The notes beneath the pieces were generated by a model. The model did no database searches, was not told the origin of the DNA, and worked only from the letters and a program-made list of their open reading frames with translations. Shown piece by piece: positions 5,854 through 7,725 of a stretch of DNA of 7,725 nucleotides (position 1 is the first letter of the stretch; every line of letters begins with the position of its first letter). Source of the stretch: Candidatus Scybalomonas excrementavium (GTDB lineage Bacteria; Bacillota; Clostridia; Lachnospirales; Lachnospiraceae); contig JADIML010000083.1 in NCBI GenBank assembly GCA_017694765.1, forward strand, positions 1 through 7,725. Direction: 5' to 3'. The translations under genes were made by a program, and so were the position numbers.

Positions 5854-5903
5854 GTACAAGGTGCTCCATTTTGCCAAAACTGTCTGACTTTTACATACAA
5901 ATT

Positions 5904-6530
5904 TTATAAATTTTGCTCTGTTTCCAATTCCTCTAAATATTCTTCTATGACTTTCTTAACTTGATAATAAGAATAACCTTTTCTCATGAAATAGCCATAT
6001 TGTTTTTGTAAGTCTTTTTCCTCTTGCAATCTTTTTCCCATCAACCGTTTTCTCACTGCTTCTCGTAACACCTCTATTTCATCCCACTGATTTTCTTCCA
6101 AATACTGTGTTACTTGTTGACGTTCCATACCTTTTTTTATTAATTCCATCTCAATTTGCTTTTTACTCTTAGATGTTTTCTTAAAAAGTATGTAATTTTC
6201 CATATAACGCTGATCATTAATATAGCCATAAGCTTCTACATATTCTATAGCTTTTTCCACAATATTGGAATGAAAAGAGGCTTCTAAAAGCCTCTTTCTC
6301 AACTCCTCTTTTGTTCGATCGCTGTATTTTAATAACAGCATTGCCTTTCTCTTTGCTCTTGGCAATACAATTTCTTTTTCAATTTCTTCTACAAGTTCTT
6401 CACTAAGTTCTAAATTTTCTTTTAGATGAAATTGTTTTAACTCTCTTTCATACAAAGCAAAGGCAAATTCATAATCAATATCAACTCGATATAATTCTTT
6501 CTTAATAAATTCAATTTTTGTAATCAACAT
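5904..6530 (-). CDS. recX: regulatory protein RecX
   Basis: RecX binds RecA filaments in the cytoplasm and tunes (usually limits) RecA activity. The 208 residues are almost all helical and charged, and they show the RecX repeat pattern. The best is residues 66-113: LLKYSDRTKEELRKRL, then about ten residues, then IEYVEAYGYINDQRYMENYI. Further repeats are KSKKQIEMELIKKGM (121-135) and a C-terminal GYFMRKGYSYYQVKKVIEEY (179-198). Length is within the Firmicute range. The ATG at 6530 lies 4 nt after the recA stop, with only a weak GAAGAG in the end of recA, so translation is probably coupled to recA. A perfect hairpin inside the gene (6274-6297) may cut its expression. Confidence 0.92.
   Translation of the reverse strand: MLITKIEFIKKELYRVDIDYEFAFALYERELKQFHLKENLELSEELVEEIEKEIVLPRAKRKAMLLLKYSDRTKEELRKRLLEASFHSNIVEKAIEYVEAYGYINDQRYMENYILFKKTSKSKKQIEMELIKKGMERQQVTQYLEENQWDEIEVLREAVRKRLMGKRLQEEKDLQKQYGYFMRKGYSYYQVKKVIEEYLEELETEQNL
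6274..6297 (-). terminator. terminator-like hairpin inside recX
   Basis: On the minus (sense) strand, AAAGAGGCTT (6288-6297) pairs perfectly with AAGCCTCTTT (6274-6283) over a TTAG tetraloop, followed by TC. The stem has four G-C pairs and ends in a run of T, the form of an intrinsic terminator. It lies about 235-255 nt into recX, encoding KRLLEASF. As there is no room for a terminator in the 4-nt recA-recX gap, it could attenuate recX relative to recA. The final T residues are within the stem, so strength is uncertain. Confidence 0.45.
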
Positions 6531-6534
6531 CTAT

Positions 6535-7581
6535 TTACTCTTCATTTGTTGCATTTTGTGATTCATTTCCATCTGCATCTTCTGCACCAATATTAAAATG
6601 TTCGCGAACAAGTTCTTCTACTTCTTCCATCATCTCTGGATGTTCTCTTAAATATTGTTTTGCATTTTCACGACCTTGTCCAATTTTATCGTCATTATAA
6701 GCATACCAAGCTCCAGATTTATTAATAATGCCAACGTTAGCTGCTAAGTCAAGAATATCTCCCTCTCTTGAAATTCCTTGACCAAACATAATATCAAATT
6801 CAGCTTCTTTAAATGGAGGAGCTATTTTATTCTTAACAACTTTCACACGTGTACGGTTTCCTACAATCTCTCCACCCTGTTTTAATGCTTCGATTCTTCT
6901 AACATCCATACGAACAGAGGCATAGAATTTCAATGCTCGTCCACCTGTTGTTGTCTCAGGGTTTCCAAACATAACGCCAACTTTTTCACGTAACTGGTTG
7001 ATAAAAACGACAGCACAGTTTGATTTGCTAATTACGGCTGTTAATTTACGAAGTGCTTGTGACATTAAACGCGCATGAAGCCCTACATGAGAATCTCCCA
7101 TATCTCCTTCAATTTCTGCTTTTGGAACAAGGGCTGCTACGGAGTCAACGATTACAATATCTACAGCACCTGAACGAACCATAGTCTCTGCAATCTCAAG
7201 AGCCTGCTCTCCATTATCTGGCTGTGAAATATAAAGATTATCAATATCTACTCCAATATTCTTCGCATAAACGGGATCGAGTGCATGTTCTGCATCGATA
7301 AATCCTGCAATTCCACCTCTCTTTTGCACTTCTGCAATCATATGAAGTGTTACCGTTGTCTTACCACTTGATTCTGGTCCATATATCTCAATGATACGTC
7401 CCTTTGGAATTCCACCAAGCCCTAATGCTAAATCAAGACTTAACGATCCTGTTGGAACTGTTTCAATATTCATATTCATAGAGGAATCCCCTAATTTCAT
7501 AACAGAACCTTTTCCGTATTGTTTTTCTATCTGAGAAAGCGCTGCGTCCAATGCTTTTAACTTTTCTTCTTTTATCATCAT
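6535..7581 (-). CDS. recA: recombinase A
   Basis: The ATP-dependent strand-exchange protein of homologous recombination and co-protease for LexA self-cleavage. In the 348-aa numbering the Walker A site is GPESSGKTT (68-76), Walker B is VDIVIVD (140-146), DNA loop L1 is about 158-167 (EGDMGDSHVG), and loop L2 is about 206-218 (GNPETTTGGRALK), after FINQLREKVGVMFG. The C-terminal tail is acidic and ends NATNEE. Length equals the usual RecA (B. subtilis 348 aa). The start is ATG 7581 or the adjacent ATG 7578: AAAGGAG (7587-7593) lies 5 and 8 nt upstream respectively, so 7578 (347 aa) is equally likely. An in-frame TTG at 7611 is rejected because it lies inside the SOS box. It is co-transcribed with recX and controlled by LexA. 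Confidence 0.98.
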   Translation of the reverse strand: MMIKEEKLKALDAALSQIEKQYGKGSVMKLGDSSMNMNIETVPTGSLSLDLALGLGGIPKGRIIEIYGPESSGKTTVTLHMIAEVQKRGGIAGFIDAEHALDPVYAKNIGVDIDNLYISQPDNGEQALEIAETMVRSGAVDIVIVDSVAALVPKAEIEGDMGDSHVGLHARLMSQALRKLTAVISKSNCAVVFINQLREKVGVMFGNPETTTGGRALKFYASVRMDVRRIEALKQGGEIVGNRTRVKVVKNKIAPPFKEAEFDIMFGQGISREGDILDLAANVGIINKSGAWYAYNDDKIGQGRENAKQYLREHPEMMEEVEELVREHFNIGAEDADGNESQNATNEE

Positions 7582-7604
7582 TTTATCTCCTTTAACTTTA
7601 ATCT

Positions 7605-7618
7605 CGAACAAATGTTTG
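7605..7618. promoter_or_regulatory. LexA-binding SOS box upstream of recA
   Basis: CGAACAAATGTTTG fits the Gram-positive LexA consensus CGAACRNRYGTTYG at every position. It lies just downstream of the predicted recA transcription start (near 7622), where bound LexA would block RNA polymerase, and 24 nt before the start codon. This shows recA (and probably recX) is DNA-damage inducible and implies a lexA gene elsewhere. Confidence 0.93.
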
Positions 7619-7628
7619 TTATGTTTTC

Positions 7629-7657
7629 ATTGTAATACAGATACACATGTTTGTCAA
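7629..7657 (-). promoter_or_regulatory. proximal sigma-A promoter of recA
   Basis: On the minus strand, perfect TTGACA (7652-7657), a 17-nt spacer and TACAAT (7629-7634) form a strong promoter. The SOS box follows 10 nt after the -10, so this promoter should be LexA-repressed. The spacer start, CAAACATGTGTATC, loosely resembles a second, degenerate SOS box. Confidence 0.85.
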
Positions 7658-7688
7658 CCTAATTTCTTCTCTTTTTTATTTTTTCTAA

Positions 7689-7717
7689 ATTATACCATAT
7701 AAATATCTTTTTTACAA
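7689..7717 (-). promoter_or_regulatory. distal candidate sigma-A promoter of recA
   Basis: On the minus strand, TTGTAA (7712-7717), a 17-nt spacer and a perfect TATAAT (7689-7694) form a second promoter-like site about 60 nt upstream of the first. A transcript starting near 7682 would run through the proximal promoter and the SOS box, so LexA could act on it only as a roadblock. The region is very AT-rich, so a chance match is possible. Confidence 0.55.
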
Positions 7718-7725
7718 TTATTTTT

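Noticed and set aside
5846..5903. Terminator after recX
   Set aside because: The short TTTTG/CAAAA palindrome near 5870 has a one-base loop and no T tract, so it cannot serve. Read-through from recX into rny remains possible.
7582..7611. Longer recA starting at TTG 7611
   Set aside because: The TTG lies inside the perfect LexA box and has no ribosome binding site, while AAAGGAG is properly placed for the ATG at 7581/7578, which also gives the normal RecA length.

Overview
The window looks like chromosome from a low-G+C, spore-forming clostridial Firmicute, most likely Lachnospiraceae. The reasons are AT-rich sequence throughout, strong AGGAG-type ribosome binding sites, a SpoIIM sporulation gene, a perfect Gram-positive LexA (SOS) box before recA, and protein sequences that read as Lachnospiraceae-like RecA, RNase Y and viroplasmin-type RNase H. 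Species assignment is inference. Every convincing gene is on the minus strand, so the biological reading order runs from high to low coordinates.

Right end (about 7720 to 5904): two tandem sigma-A-type promoters and an SOS box precede recA, which is followed after only 4 nt by recX (RecA modulator). A perfect terminator-like hairpin sits inside the recX coding sequence. Next is a 336-nt intergenic stretch with a near-consensus promoter and a long, hairpin-rich leader for rny (RNase Y). The rny gene is interrupted by one in-frame TAA at codon 151. This separates the membrane anchor and coiled coil from the KH and HD catalytic domains. The reading frame is otherwise intact on both sides and totals 514 codon positions, a normal RNase Y length. 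A strong intrinsic terminator closes rny.

Middle (3891 to 1796): a NudF-like ADP-ribose pyrophosphatase, SpoIIM (forespore engulfment) and a XerC/XerD-like tyrosine recombinase. The order nudF - spoIIM - xerD is also found in Bacillus subtilis, so this is an old conserved neighbourhood. The recombinase here departs from the canonical catalytic set: the HxxR histidine is Tyr, and there is no Lys in the beta-hairpin.

Left end (1633 to 60): an RNase H with an N-terminal viroplasmin domain and, 32 nt downstream, an Rpn-family PD-(D/E)XK nuclease. The Rpn gene carries a short tandem GIEK repeat and, just before it, a strong internal ribosome binding site with an ATG. That would yield a 64-residue C-terminal protein, the layout described for Rpn toxin / intragenic antitoxin pairs in E. 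coli.

No CRISPR array, tRNA, rRNA, insertion sequence or prophage is visible. Most of the window is housekeeping. The points deserving a second look are the nonsense codon in rny, the possible gene-within-gene in rpn, the unusual recombinase active site, and the regulatory architecture of the rny leader.
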